Shown in pieces: positions 1-8,765 of a DNA stretch of 64,000 bases (the stretch's first letter is position 1; every line of letters starts with the position of its first letter). The position numbers were made by a program, and so were the translations under genes. Source of the stretch: Brachionus plicatilis (lineage: Eukaryota; Rotifera; Eurotatoria; Ploima; Brachionidae); contig QEOQ01000694.1 in the NCBI GenBank assembly GCA_010279815.1, positions 153,288-217,287 of the forward strand. The letters are read 5' to 3'. Below the pieces are notes generated by a model. It ran no database searches. It was not told where the DNA came from and worked only from the letters and a program-made list of their open reading frames with translations.

Positions 1-102
1 AGTCTTATTCTTTAAAGAGAAAAAAATGATAAAATATTGATTTAAGATTAAGAATTTTTTTTATTATTTCTGAAAAAAAAATTTTTCTAATTAAACTTTT
101 AG

Positions 103-565
103 AAATTCCATAGGGTTCATTATCATACATTGGTATTTTTGGTATACGGAATTGTTCAGATTACTATTCCAATGGCAAGGTGTTTTAATGAATTGTTGAT
201 TCAATTGGCCATTCTCGGTCTAATGGATGGTGTTTTGCTATGCTTTATTGTTCCTATTTCTTGCGATCTAGCTGAATCATCTAAATTGGCAAATCATGCT
301 GCTGGTATTTATTTTAAAATTAAATTCATTTAAATTTAATAAATATATTTTTTTTCTTATTTAATAAATATAAATAGGCTATTATCACTTTTTTATCAGC
401 TTGCCATCAATCGCAGGTCCAGTCATTGCCGGAAAAATCTACTCAGTATTCAATTTTTATGACTATGCCTTCTATTTTGGAGCAGCAACTAGTTTTATAG
501 GAGCAGTAATATTGATAATTTTTATCACATATTTAGAATGTATAGAAGAAAAAGTAAATCTTTAA
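103..565 (+). CDS. MFS transporter, SLC16-like, 3' end (partial)
   Basis: This is the C-terminal part of a multi-pass membrane transporter; the 5' part lies off the left edge. Exon 103(or 114)..304, intron 305..377, exon 378..565 ending in TAA; phase is kept across the intron. The second exon reads YYHFFISLPSIAGPVIAGKI and then a hydrophobic segment FIGAVILIIFITYLE. The ANHAAGYYH...AGP.IAGK pattern is typical of the last transmembrane helices of monocarboxylate-transporter-like (SLC16) major facilitator proteins. Substrate cannot be inferred. The first exon's acceptor is uncertain because AG occurs at both 101-102 and 112-113. It converges on PCID2, with about 380 bases between the two stops. 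Another MFS subfamily is possible. Confidence 0.65.
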
Positions 566-948
566 TTAAACTAAAAAAATTTTTTAGTTAACTTTTTTTT
601 AATTTAGAAGAAAAGCTTTTTGATTGAAAAATCGATTGTGATAGGCAAAACATAAATATTAATTTATATACTTTTAAAAACAGTTTTAAATTTTAGTTAC
701 ATTACTTTTATTTTATTTACCAAAATGAATTTTTCCACAATTAATTGAAAATCAGCAATTACTAATTAAATTTTTAATTATTTTTGAATAAAAATTATTT
801 TAAAAACTATAGATTGAATTGATTGATTTTTTTTAATTAAATTAATTTTTTGCCAATTAAAATTCAATTTTTCTTAAAAGACAAATTTATAACAAAAAAT
901 ACATTTATTCAAAAAATCTAAATTCTAATAAAACGATTTAGGATTGAA
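566..948. other. Convergent intergenic region
   Basis: AT-rich spacer between the stop codons of the MFS gene (+) and PCID2 (-). It presumably holds both 3' UTRs and poly(A) signals. I see no ORF, repeat or RNA gene. Confidence 0.6.
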
Positions 949-2208
949 CTATTTGTTAAGATTTATTGTTGTTAAACGTGGAAATGCGGCTCTAAAATCC
1001 TTGTTTATTACCAACTTATTATGCTTGTGTGATATGTAGCCCTTAATTTTTCCCTCAAAAATCAAATTGCTCAAAATACACTGACAAATGTCATTGTCCA
1101 TGTCGTCTTCGTTCAAAAACTTGAGTACATCCACAAAATCTTCAATTGGTATCTGTGCAGTATTAAGAAGTTTGGCCAATTTTTTAAACAAATTTCTGTA
1201 TGTTGTCATTTTAAGTTTTTCCAGAAACAAATAAACTCCGCTTTCTATGAAAAAATCCTCATATTCAATCATGTCATTGTTGAATTTTTGAATATTTCCC
1301 TGTTTGACAGCGTTGACTATTTCGGCAAAAGGTTTCAGGTCATATTTTAAGAGCAAGTCTTGATTGGGCATGTATCCTCGCAGCATGTTTACAGGTATAA
1401 GATAAACCAAAATAATTTTTTTGTTCCTTGTATATTTGCTCGGACAATTGCGGAATGCAAACTCAAAGTAATCAGCAGCGGTATTGTAGTCATTTTCAAA
1501 CATTGCCTGTCTGCCCACGTAGAACTTGTAGACAATTTGGTGCGCTATTGGAAACGAGTCCTTCATGCCACTATTTTCAATAACTCGTTTCAATGGATTG
1601 CACAAATTGATCTTATTTATTTTAAAATAAATTTTGAATAATTGATTTATAATGTGCATCATGCCCCAACGCTTCGAAACTTGGGATTCCGACCTGGTGT
1701 CTGTGCATAGATTTCTGAAGCAAACCATCAACGATTCAGCAGTTTTTTCTGCATATTGGCCCTGGTTGGATCCTTCGGCATTTGCCTCTTTCTCCTGTTC
1801 GCTCTCGAAGTCTTGTCTATGACGGGAATCGCAAGTGTAGGCTAGAAGTCGTAGATCGACACTCATCTGAAACAAAATTGGCAACTGCCAGTTCTCATCT
1901 CTGGCATCTTTGATCAATTCAATCAAGCTCTTGAAAGACTTGCTCATCAACTCAAAAGAATTTATGTAATCCTGATTGCTGAGACTGTTTCGAGCTAGAG
2001 CGTAATTGCTGATCACCTCGGTCCAGCTGTAAATTTTGCTGGGAGAATTGGTAAACTTGTCCCTCAAGTATTCTTTTGAATTATCCTCGAAATAAATTTG
2101 ACGATACTTATCATTTTTTAGGTTGAGCAACTTTGCCAAAGAAATGGCATCGTTTTTAATCAAATTTTGTATGATTTCGTCTACAAATTTATTTGCATGA
2201 ATGTTCAT
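949..2208 (-). CDS. PCID2: PCID2, PCI-domain subunit of TREX-2
   Basis: A single exon encodes 419 residues, close to the roughly 400 of animal PCID2 (yeast Thp1). The family acts in the nuclear TREX-2 complex, coupling transcription to mRNA export through a PCI winged-helix domain that binds the Sac3/GANP scaffold and nucleic acid. Visible are the N-terminal helical repeats (motif SWTEVISNYALARNSL), the mid-region block FRNLCTDTRSESQVSKRWGM, and a C-terminal PCI region with YLIPVNMLRGYMP and IFEGKIKGYISHKHNKLV. I chose the ATG at 2208 because family similarity begins there (MNIHANKFVDEI); the 44 in-frame codons upstream are Phe/Ile-rich intergenic DNA. FAM78 lies 82 bases upstream on the same strand, so the pair could be co-transcribed. 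Confidence 0.93.
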   Translation of the reverse strand: MNIHANKFVDEIIQNLIKNDAISLAKLLNLKNDKYRQIYFEDNSKEYLRDKFTNSPSKIYSWTEVISNYALARNSLSNQDYINSFELMSKSFKSLIELIKDARDENWQLPILFQMSVDLRLLAYTCDSRHRQDFESEQEKEANAEGSNQGQYAEKTAESLMVCFRNLCTDTRSESQVSKRWGMMHIINQLFKIYFKINKINLCNPLKRVIENSGMKDSFPIAHQIVYKFYVGRQAMFENDYNTAADYFEFAFRNCPSKYTRNKKIILVYLIPVNMLRGYMPNQDLLLKYDLKPFAEIVNAVKQGNIQKFNNDMIEYEDFFIESGVYLFLEKLKMTTYRNLFKKLAKLLNTAQIPIEDFVDVLKFLNEDDMDNDICQCILSNLIFEGKIKGYISHKHNKLVINKDFRAAFPRLTTINLNK

Positions 2209-2290
2209 ATTTGAAAATTTATTTACAAAAAAATTAATAAAAATAAATAAGAAAAAAAAATGCAACTGATAAAAAAAGAATAAAGTAATG
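2209..2290 (-). promoter_or_regulatory. Short FAM78-PCID2 spacer with possible trans-splice acceptor
   Basis: Only 82 bases separate the FAM78 stop (2291) from the PCID2 ATG (2208). On the minus strand this spacer carries a T-run ending in TTTTTTTATCAG (about 2267-2278) and an AATAAA near 2217-2222. A pyrimidine-rich AG shortly before the ATG could be a splice acceptor for a spliced leader; rotifers are known to trans-splice. This role is inference. Confidence 0.35.
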
Positions 2291-3223
2291 CTATTTTTGC
2301 AGCCAACCTTTATTGTAACATTTAGGTGAAACAACAACAACCGGGGTTCCCAACGAGGGTCTCCAGATCAATATTTGAGCACTATTTGCATTTGATGGAT
2401 ACAAAGCACAATCCGGAATTTTGTAATTGTTCTTGAGGGCATAAGGCTGCTTGGGAACTGGACTGCTGACAAGCTTTGCTCTGCTTCCTTGTTCTTTGGA
2501 CGGATCGACCTGAATTTCTAGTTTCATTCTCCATTTAAATGTTTTAAGTACAACAAATGTTCCATTCAGAACATCCATTGCCACTAGCCATGTGTAAAAC
2601 TTTTGATCTCGTTTTATATTTGTAAGTTTGGGAGTCTTGTCCGAACTGGTCGGTATGTCCCATGTGACATGTGGATAAAAATTATCATTCATGCTCACAT
2701 GGTGCATTGTAAAATTTTGCTGGGGACCTTTGACAAGTACAACTTCTGTTTTACTTCCGTACCATGGAAAATTTTTGCCATCTGAGTCACTGATCATCGG
2801 TTTTAGACCAGTGGCAAGCTCTGGAAATTCCCAGCTTGAACTAGCAAAATAAAAAGATTAAATTTTGCCCTTATTTGTAAATTAAAATTTACCATCCAAG
2901 ATTGCCATACGAATTACGGAACTGCATGTAAGTACAAGCTTGGATCCAGCCGATTTTCCAAATTTCGTCTCGGTTTATAGGAGGAAATTTGATTCGGGCC
3001 GATGCTCTAGAAGAAAAAAGTTCTAGAAAAAAAAATTTCCTATTAATTACTTAACCAATTACTTGAAATGAGGAGTTCGATATTTAAGAACTGATGATGA
3101 TCTCTCATCAATTTGAGTTGGTTTATTTTCTATTCGGACATCTAGTTTATCAATTTTGATCCGGGTAATTACATTTGAATTTGTGCTGATAGAGTTTCGA
3201 TTTTTGTTATTTAAATTTCCCAT
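2291..3223 (-). CDS. FAM78: FAM78-family protein
   Basis: Three exons on the minus strand, 3223..3063, 3006..2893 and 2840..2291, give 274 residues; both introns (56 and 52 bases) have GT..AG ends and keep phase. The product matches vertebrate FAM78A/B along its length: an N-terminal block ending TPHFKASARI, then IGWIQACTYMQF, SSWEFPEL, the core ISDSDGKNFPWYG, SMNDNFYPHVTW, FYTWLVAMD, and the C-terminal IWRPSLGTPVVVVSPKCY. Human proteins are about 260-285 residues, so this is full length. The family's biochemical role is unknown; no signal peptide or transmembrane segment is visible. The start codon at 3223 is the only upstream ATG in frame. FAM78A versus FAM78B cannot be decided. Confidence 0.92.
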
Positions 3224-4099
3224 TAGTTAAAATTATTTTAGTTAAAAAGATTAATCAGCTCATTAGTGCTAAACATTAAAAGATTTTTGCTTTACACTAA
3301 GAAGCTTTTGCACCCAAAAATTATGGAAATAATTTTTTTTTCTCTAGTATTTTAGAATTATTTCTATTGACAACTGTTTGAAAAAAAGCAAGATCCAATG
3401 CATATTTTTTTTAAATTTATAATTTTTTAAAATTCATATTTTTTTATTCCAAGAATGCTCAAGTCACCTAACCAATGCATAGATCTAATTAGTTAAGTTA
3501 TCATTTTTTTATGCTTCAAAAATTGGAATTGTGTATTCTCAATGTGGCTTGTGCACTTATGGCTTTCTAAGAGATGTTTTTGTTTAAATTACAATATAAA
3601 AAAATTTTTTTCTGATCAAACAATTCAAACAATAATTTAAAAAAAAATGAAAATATTAAAATTTTCGGATAATTTTTTTTAAAAAATAAAAGACATTTTT
3701 ATTATCAGATTTTTTTTTAAACATAAAAATGAAAGATTTTATTGTAAATTCTGTAGTGTTGTAGAAAAATTTCTTTTAAACGTTATGTAATAGAATATTA
3801 ATTTAAAATCAAAATTTTAATTCATTTCCGAATTTATCGATTTTAATTTTGTAAATTTTTTTCTTAAATTAAATTTGTGCAAAATAAAAGATGATAACCA
3901 AAAAGATAAAATTTAGATTATAAGAATCAAGCTAATAGAAATAATACCAGGAGAATCAATTGTTGCAAAATCTTAGTATCATAAATTCTAAGTCCCTCTT
4001 GCTTTTGGACGTTTTAGTGAAATCTGCAGGCACTTTCATTTAATCTATCTGAAGCCACTTTGAGTTTTTTCTTTGTATCTTGCACTTTCCGCAATAATA
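3224..4099. other. Intergenic, AT-rich, no gene seen
   Basis: Upstream flank of FAM78. It has A/T homopolymer runs and no convincing ORF on either strand. The FAM78 promoter should be in its first few hundred bases. Confidence 0.5.
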
Positions 4100-4370
4100 A
4101 AATCATTTCTGAGATTCAAATTTGCTGCAGCTGTCTGGCCACTCTCAAACAAGAAGGAAATCAAAGTTTCAGAGACGATGCAAAGAAGAGCTATCGAACT
4201 TGTAAATTGAATTAGAAACTGGAATTACCAAGAATGCAATCTTGGTCTTAACTTCGCTCCACGAGCATCGAGCAAGAGGTCACTTGAATCAATTATTCAA
4301 ATTCAATAATTTAATCAACAATTTAAGGTCCCTACCAAGTGTTCCAGAGGTTCAACTTCTTTTAAGTAAG
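4100..4370 (+). mobile_element. Decayed non-LTR retrotransposon (reverse transcriptase C-terminal part)
   Basis: Conceptual translation across frameshifts and stops gives FAAAVWPLSNKKEIK, then MQRRAIELVN, then LTSLHEHRARGHLNQLFK. This is the order seen after the RT domain of jockey/CR1/L2-type elements (..VW.P..KKEI..LE..QRRA..LV ... L..LE.RR.RGDLIQ.FK). It is broken by stops and frameshifts and is clearly inactive. A short 3'-tail-like motif of the same orientation lies at about 4806-4840. Confidence 0.6.
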
Positions 4371-4805
4371 TTTTGAGCTTCAAGTCTAGTGCAACGAGTT
4401 CTTAATCAAGCTATAAACACAAAAAATCGTGATTTTGGGTCCTGTACTCATATATTAAATATTTTTTTTTAAATTCAATTTGATGAAATATAATTTTCTT
4501 TAAAAAAATTTTTCCACTTCCAGTCCCTTCCGCATTAGAAAATGTCAGAGTTGTTTAAAAGTTCCAAAATAAAGTCCAAGTCCGGACTTTTTTTTAAAAT
4601 TTGCTAGATCAGGCTTTGTAACAAAAAATTCATATAATTTTGGGTTGTCTTGTTCAATAGAATTGCCATATATCAGAATTTTCTTGCTAAGTCTTCACAA
4701 TTCTTCTTCAGTATTCAAAATTTTAAATTCCGTACTTGACTTGAGACTTGAGACTTTTAAACAACTCAGGAAAATGTATACCTAGTAATATGCATAGGAA
4801 TCTTC

Positions 4806-4840
4806 CTTGTAAGACATCTCCGCAAGCTATTATAATTTAA
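4806..4840 (+). repeat. Possible 3' tail of a non-LTR element (family C)
   Basis: Contains a CTCCGCAAGCT...ATTAT segment that resembles the 3' tail at about 16455-16490, which has CTCCGCAAGCTTGC...TTATTATC. It lies about 440 bases downstream of the RT relic at 4100-4370 in the same orientation, as expected for one element's 3' end. Confidence 0.35.
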
Positions 4841-5122
4841 TATAAACGGTATAATTTTAAGAAAAAAGAGGTCCTTAATGCACTCAACTGCATTTCCTTA
4901 GAGAATATTTTTCATAAACCTTCCCAAAAATGTATTTCTTATTTGCTTATCATTAGATACAATTTACATAAACTGTATTGAAGAATTAGAACATGAATTG
5001 TAACAATTTAATTTTTTTTTGATTTTAGTAGCAAATTTCATGATCTTTTTTTTTATAAGAAAATTAAAATTGAAAATTTCAATTTAGGCAATTAAATTAA
5101 AATAAAGTTTAGGTTGATAAAG

Positions 5123-5205
5123 TTCGATTTTCCTGAAAAATATGCTTTTAGAACTTGACCGTATGTCGCACCATTATTGTAACCTACTAAACACCGCCAA
5201 AATCG
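5123..5205 (-). repeat. Left arm of a perfect 83-base inverted repeat
   Basis: Exact reverse complement of 5459-5541. Read on the minus strand it encodes the same transposase C-terminal segment as the right arm. The two arms are separated by 253 bases. Confidence 0.95.
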
Positions 5206-5584
5206 AAACATATTTTATCTAAGCATCCAGCTTTTCACACTGAAAGCAATCTTGAGATATTAGCCAAAAAATATGGACATAAAGTTATATTTTTGCCCAA
5301 ATTTCATTATGAGCTCAATCCTATAGAAGGTCTTTGATGTTATTTAAAACAGCATATTAGAGCAAGAACAAATCAGACATTTCCAAGAATGATGGATGTT
5401 TTAGCCGAAGCAAAAGAAAAGTATTTGGGTTCTGAGCTTTCAAAAAAAATTAATTAGACGATTTTGGCGGTGTTTAGTAGGTTACAATAATGGTGCGACA
5501 TACGGTCAAGTTCTAAAAGCATATTTTTCAGGAAAATCGAAAAAAACAGTAGTTGAGCACCTAAAAATATCGAATTCTTTAGTT
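5206..5584 (+). pseudogene. DDE transposase C-terminal fragment (IS630/Tc1-like, pseudogene)
   Basis: The plus strand encodes the end of a DDE-superfamily transposase. Frame 1 gives FLPKFHYELNPIEGL, stop, CYLKQHIRARTNQTFP. The ELNPIE motif carries the third catalytic acid of the DDE_3 fold, and the TGA stands where the family has Trp. After a one-base frameshift it continues RRFWRCLVGYNNGATYG and ends SKKTVVEHLKISNSLV at TAA (5582-5584). The N-terminal part and the first two acids are absent. Bases 5459-5541 are also present inverted at 5123-5205, so the fragment is part of a fold-back structure. It cannot make an active enzyme. Confidence 0.75.
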
Positions 5585-6261
5585 TAATCTAAAATAAAGC
5601 AATAAAATAAAAAATTAAAACCATAGATTTGTTCAGAATTTTGTCTAGTTTTTTTTAAAAAAAAAATAAATCGGGTCATAATTAATCCCTCGGTGGATAA
5701 ACGATTTAAACCAGAAAAAACACATTTTTTTCCTTTTTTTAGCCAACAAAAACCGCCACACCCTTTTTTTTTTTCTAAATTACATTAGCATGTAGAGAAT
5801 TTTATGCTCTTTCAGAATATATATACTTTTTTAGTATATTTAAGTTTTATCTTTGAGATTTTGAGTCTTAAAGAACAGCAACTTTTTAAAAGGTTTGCTA
5901 TTTTTGGAACCCTGGGTGTAGAAAATTTTTTTTTTGCCACCTTCAAAAAAAACTTTTTTTTTGGGGTTTTTGAGGGCGTAGATTACGAATTTTGAGTCAA
6001 AAATGTGAAATTCAGATAGCACTAAAGTTTTGAATTTCGTGAACTTTACAATTTTCAGAACCAATTTTAGAGTTTCGGATAGAAATTATTAATTCCTTTC
6101 ATTTTAGTTCTAAAATTCACAATGCCTGAGATTTTTAATTTCTTCTTAGTTTCATCTAAATGTAAATGATCGCTTTTTTGAATTAAATGATTTTTTATTT
6201 TTTATTTTATAATAATTTTAAAATCTTCAAATTTAACTTATAAAATTTATTTTTAATTAAT
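5585..6261. other. Intergenic between transposase relic and SET gene
   Basis: AT-rich DNA with long T and A runs. Short open stretches on both strands at 5804-6064 are Phe/Lys-rich and look like chance. The 3' UTR of the SET gene should lie at its right end. Confidence 0.5.
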
Positions 6262-7138
6262 TTAAAAGTCCAGATTGGTATTTGGTAAAAATCCTTTACA
6301 TTTTGACATCCCACAATAACATTTTACCAAATTTTTATTAATTTTATCTTGAGTATGTTTATTTTGAACAATTCCAACCGTTCCATTATAATCATAGCTT
6401 AGTTCTTCGCCCGCAAAAATATCTCTCTGACTGAACAATGCAGCATGAGGAACTACACTTTCTATTCTGACTGGCAATATGAACAAATTTGGTTCACAAC
6501 TATGATTAATATATCTTCCTAGATTGCTGTAATTTCTTGCATCTATAACAGTATTTGCCATAGATTTTTTATTTGAATAATATTCCTTTAAAAACATTAT
6601 ATAATTTGGCTCAAATTGATTACTTCTTATTTCGATGAGATTTTTGGCTTCATCTAAAGAAATTATTTCACCCATGTATTCAATAACAAAACTTCCCATC
6701 GGAATAAAATCTCTAGTCTTCAGACCCTTTCCTTTAAGTCTATTTTCACATGCGAATACCTCAAAGTTAAAATAAGGTCCGTTCTGAACGACCCTATTTG
6801 CGCATAGACCATCGGTGCATACACATTCTGAATGGCATTCGTTTATGGGAAACAAATTTAAATTCCAATTTTCATCCAAATAATCAACATTTAAGCGATT
6901 TTGACCATCAAAGTTGCTCTTATTTTTTCCCTCACAAATGCAGATTTTATTGTTCTGTGACTCTCCAGCGAAACAAGATAAGCATTCACATCCTTCATAA
7001 CACGAATTCCAAATGGCCAAATCTAAACCCTTTCCGGGTATATTATCAAAAATTTCCTTAGGAGTTTATGTTTTGGTGAAATTAAATATTCAAAAAATTT
7101 AATTTTTTTACTATAAATGGTATGTTCTTAGATTCCAT
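6262..7138 (-). CDS. SET-domain histone-lysine methyltransferase, SUV39/SETMAR type
   Basis: Two minus-strand exons, 7138..7112 (27 bases) and 7056..6262, joined over a 55-base intron in phase, give 273 residues. It is predicted to transfer methyl groups from S-adenosylmethionine to histone lysine in the nucleus. In order: a cysteine-rich pre-SET segment (CYEGCECLSC ... CICEG ... CHSECVCTDGLCANRVVQ), a SET domain from about residue 100 with the GKGL start and FVIEYMGE, the AdoMet/catalytic NHSCEPN near residue 183, and ELSYDY near 225. A post-SET CYCGMSKCKGFLP closes the zinc site. Length and layout match the SET half of SETMAR and related short SUV39-family enzymes; no chromodomain or transposase part is fused. 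DUSP22/15 starts 196 bases away, divergently. Confidence 0.85.
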
Positions 7139-7334
7139 GAAACTTTTTTTTGTGTTATTAAATTTAAATCAAATGATAGAATAATTTTAGCATAATTTGA
7201 TGCTTATTTTTAACAATTAATCACCAAAATATTTCAAGTCATTTATATACTAGGCTTGGAATTTTATTAATATTCTCGCAATTATATTAATAACAGAATT
7301 TTTGATAGAAAGACTTTGGCATCTGACTGATCAA
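7139..7334. promoter_or_regulatory. Shared divergent promoter region, SET gene and DUSP gene
   Basis: The two start codons face apart across 196 AT-rich bases, so both promoters must lie here or within the first exons. No TATA-like element stands out against the AT background. Confidence 0.5.
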
Positions 7335-8354
7335 ATGGGTAATGGCATGAACAAAATATTGCCCGGACTCTACATTGGTAGCATCCGGGACAGTACCGAT
7401 ATCAAAAATATCGAACAGAATAATATAACCCACATCCTCTCAATTCACAATGAAGCAAAGCCTGGGAAAATAGAAGTAAATTAAAGAAGCTTGACTTAAT
7501 CAAAAAATTAAAAGTTATCCCCATTAGTTTCATTCATTTTTTTAATAATTAGGGTAGCTTAAATATTTTTCTTAAAAAAATACTTAATCAATTTAATACT
7601 AAGAGATATCGTTTGTTTTTTTTTAAAGAATGTCAACTATCTATGTTTTGAAGCGAGTGATTTGGCGTCCGAAGATCTGGGACGCTTTTTCGCCGAGTCA
7701 ATTGATTTTGTTCATTCAGCACGCATTAATAATGGAAATGTTTTGGTTCATTGGTATGATATATATAATTTTTTAATAAAATTTTTTAAAAATTTTAAAT
7801 AAAGCCTTGCTGGAGTATCAAGAAGTGCAACAATAGTGATTTCATATGTCATGGTGGTGACATGCTTACCTTGGTACGACTCAATGAATGCAGTCAGAGC
7901 AGCCAGAAGTCAAGTAAATCCAAATTTTGGTTTTCAGCGTCAACTCCAAAATTTTGAATTCACCAACATTAAAACAGTTAATTAAATATTTTTATTTTTG
8001 TTTATTTTTCTTAAGTTTTTTTTTAAGATAAGAGAAAATTTATATCTAAAATATGGTGAATATAATAATAAGGATGATTTAGAATTATGCAAAACTTTAC
8101 TCGAAAAGTACCACAAAGATGAAAATAATTTAGAGAATAATTCAAATAATCAGCAACAAATTAATCGTACTTTAAAAACATATCCTTTGGCATTTAACTC
8201 TTATAATTTGGATAAAGTCAAAGTTAAGAACAATATTCAAAAAACTAAAGAGATGAGACGAAATGTAACCAAAAAGGCGGAAGAAAAAAAAGACGAAAAG
8301 AAAGCACAAGAAGAAAAAGATAAAGTATTCGAGAAAATTTTCGATCAAAATTGA
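7335..8354 (+). CDS. Dual-specificity phosphatase, DUSP22/DUSP15 type
   Basis: Four exons, 7335..7475, 7629..7753, 7805..7976 and 8028..8354, keep phase and give 254 residues. The start MGNGMNKILPGLYIG is the hallmark of DUSP22/DUSP15, whose Gly2 is N-myristoylated for membrane attachment. The phosphatase site HCLAGVSRS has catalytic Cys89 and Arg95, and Asp58 in FEASD is the likely general acid. NPNFGFQRQLQNFE follows, as in the family. Vertebrate members dephosphorylate Tyr/Thr on MAPK-pathway and Src-family proteins. The last exon adds a low-complexity Asn-rich then Lys/Glu-rich tail (about residues 165-254) that is longer than in DUSP22 and probably disordered. I chose the ATG at 7335, not upstream codons, because of the myristoylation signal. 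Confidence 0.9.
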
Positions 8355-8765
8355 AAAAATTGAAAAATTGATTTAGAATGCATCCATGTTTTAATTTTTT
8401 TTATTTAAGATATTTATTTAGTTAAAAATTTCTGTAAAAATTTCAAACAGATTCAAAATTATTTTTAATATGATAATTTATTGTTTGATTTTTATTAATT
8501 TTATTTCATTCAAATAATATTAAAATTCTGAATAAATATTTTGTGGAAAAAAAATCTCTCGCTCTCTTTTTAGTTTTAGACTTTAAATTTGTTTAATTTA
8601 GACAAAAAAAGTAACAACAAATTTTTAAAAAAAATTAAGATATTTTGTTAAGATAAAATCGACTTAAAACTAAAAAAAATCATACATTAAATTAAATTTT
8701 TTTAATTCAAATAAAAAATTGGCACCTTGTCTAACCGCTAATGATTTGACAACACTTAGATTTAA
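8355..8765. other. Intergenic DUSP-DAXX
   Basis: AT-rich spacer holding the DUSP 3' UTR and the DAXX promoter. It contains AATAAA-like sequences and a short CTCTCGCTCTC tract near 8555. No gene is seen. Confidence 0.5.

Noticed and set aside
2291..2340. N-terminal extension of PCID2 to 2340
   Set aside because: It would overlap the FAM78 3' coding end and adds only Phe/Ile-rich residues; the ATG at 2208 fits the family start.
5459..5541. Inverted repeat arms as ordinary transposon terminal repeats
   Set aside because: The right arm codes for the transposase C terminus and coding continues past it, so it is not a normal terminus, though a secondary fold-back element remains possible.
5804..6064. 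Overlapping ORFs on both strands
   Set aside because: Composition is Phe/Lys-rich from T and A runs; no protein-like pattern or splice partners.
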